NCBI GenBank assembly: GCA_030671985.1
Contig: DAOVHI010000042.1
Coordinates: 1-10,474, forward strand
Origin: JAHJDO01 sp030671985 [NCBI: bacterium]
GTDB taxonomy: Bacteria; JAHJDO01
DNA: 10,474 nt
Reading direction: 5' to 3'
The first letter of the stretch is position 1; the number at the start of each line of letters is the position of its first letter. The notes under the pieces were generated by a model. That model searched no databases, had not been told where the DNA came from, and worked only from the letters and a program-made list of their open reading frames with translations. Made by a program: the position numbers and the translations under genes. This document shows positions 7,623-10,474 of this stretch, piece by piece.

Positions 7623-7933
7623 TTGATAGAAGAAACAATAGAGCAAATAAAACGGGCCGAGCAAGAAGCATCAAAGCTTATAGAAAAAGAAAAACATCAA
7701 ACAGCTGCCAATCTAAAAAATGCTCAAAAGGATGCGTTAGTTTATATTGAAAAGACTGTTGCGAATGCAGGTCGGGAAGCAAAAAAAATACTGGCAAAAA
7801 CCGATATGCAGGCTAAGGCGCAGACCGAAAAAATATATAAAAACAATAAAGAATCTCTCTCTAAGCTTGAGCAAAAAGCTCGACTCAAAGAAGAAAGCGC
7901 TATAAACGTCGTACTAGATGAACTGAGGCATTA

Positions 7934-7934
<1 letters not shown>
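7623..7934 (+). CDS. V/A-type ATPase peripheral-stalk subunit (G/H, NtpF-like coiled coil)
   Basis: The product is a 103-aa, highly charged helical protein rich in Lys, Glu, Ala and Gln. It has no membrane segment and long heptad-compatible stretches such as IEQIKRAEQEASKLIEKEK and AREAKKILAKTD-like repeats, so one long coiled coil is expected. This fits the small stalk subunit (NtpF in Enterococcus hirae, AhaH or G elsewhere) that pairs with subunit E to hold the catalytic head still against subunit I. Sequence alone would be weak evidence for such a low-complexity helix. Its place directly before subunit I matches the ntpF-ntpI-ntpK order and makes the call firm. Start chosen as TTG because the AGGAGG SD overlaps the upstream GTG. 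Its TAA shares one base with the next ATG (TAATG), implying coupled translation. Confidence 0.85.
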
Positions 7935-10428
<2,494 letters not shown>

Positions 10429-10474
10429 AAGGCATAGGGGCACAAAGAAGAATAAAAGAGAGAAATCAAAGGCA

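Noticed and set aside
10429-10474. A further ATPase gene at the right edge
   Set aside because: The last 46 bases are purine-rich, but no start codon with coding sequence is visible. The next gene probably begins beyond the window.

Overview
The window is about 10.5 kb of gene-dense, moderately AT-rich bacterial chromosome. Every supported gene lies on the + strand and there is almost no non-coding space. An outer-membrane secretin, a predicted lipoprotein and an RND transporter point to a diderm (Gram-negative type) bacterium. The V/A-type ATPase operon in place of F-type genes, mixed with ruvB and gltX, suggests an uncultured candidate phylum (an Omnitrophota- or PVC-like lineage would fit). 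That placement is an inference without a search. No tRNA, rRNA, CRISPR array, insertion sequence or phage gene was seen.

Layout. (1) Positions 2-2131 hold the 3' two thirds of an RND-family inner-membrane efflux transporter, cut by the left edge. (2) Positions 2179-3201 hold ruvB, the Holliday-junction branch-migration motor, which has no Shine-Dalgarno (SD) sequence. (3) Positions 3222-6116 form a tight cassette of exported proteins. It contains a tiny signal-peptide ORF that looks frameshifted, a CBM9-like lipoprotein, a 140-aa secreted protein of unknown function and a compact 506-aa secretin. (4) The secretin overlaps gltX (glutamyl-tRNA synthetase, 6092-7558) by 25 nt. (5) A candidate extended -10 promoter overlapping the gltX stop codon starts a V/A-type ATPase operon. 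Its visible genes are a peripheral-stalk coiled coil, subunit I and proteolipid K, in the order of the Enterococcus hirae ntpF-ntpI-ntpK genes. The remaining subunits should lie to the right.

How it works together. The ATPase genes would build a rotary membrane pump or synthase. The proteolipid keeps all five residues known to bind sodium in E. hirae NtpK, so sodium coupling is likely. The secretin cassette would make an outer-membrane channel with periplasmic or lipid-anchored partners, but no other type II secretion or type IV pilus gene is in view.

Most of the window is recognisable housekeeping or envelope biology. The parts most worth a second look are the broken micro-gene with its ATGA junction, the secretin cassette coupled to gltX, and the sodium signature of the ATPase ring.
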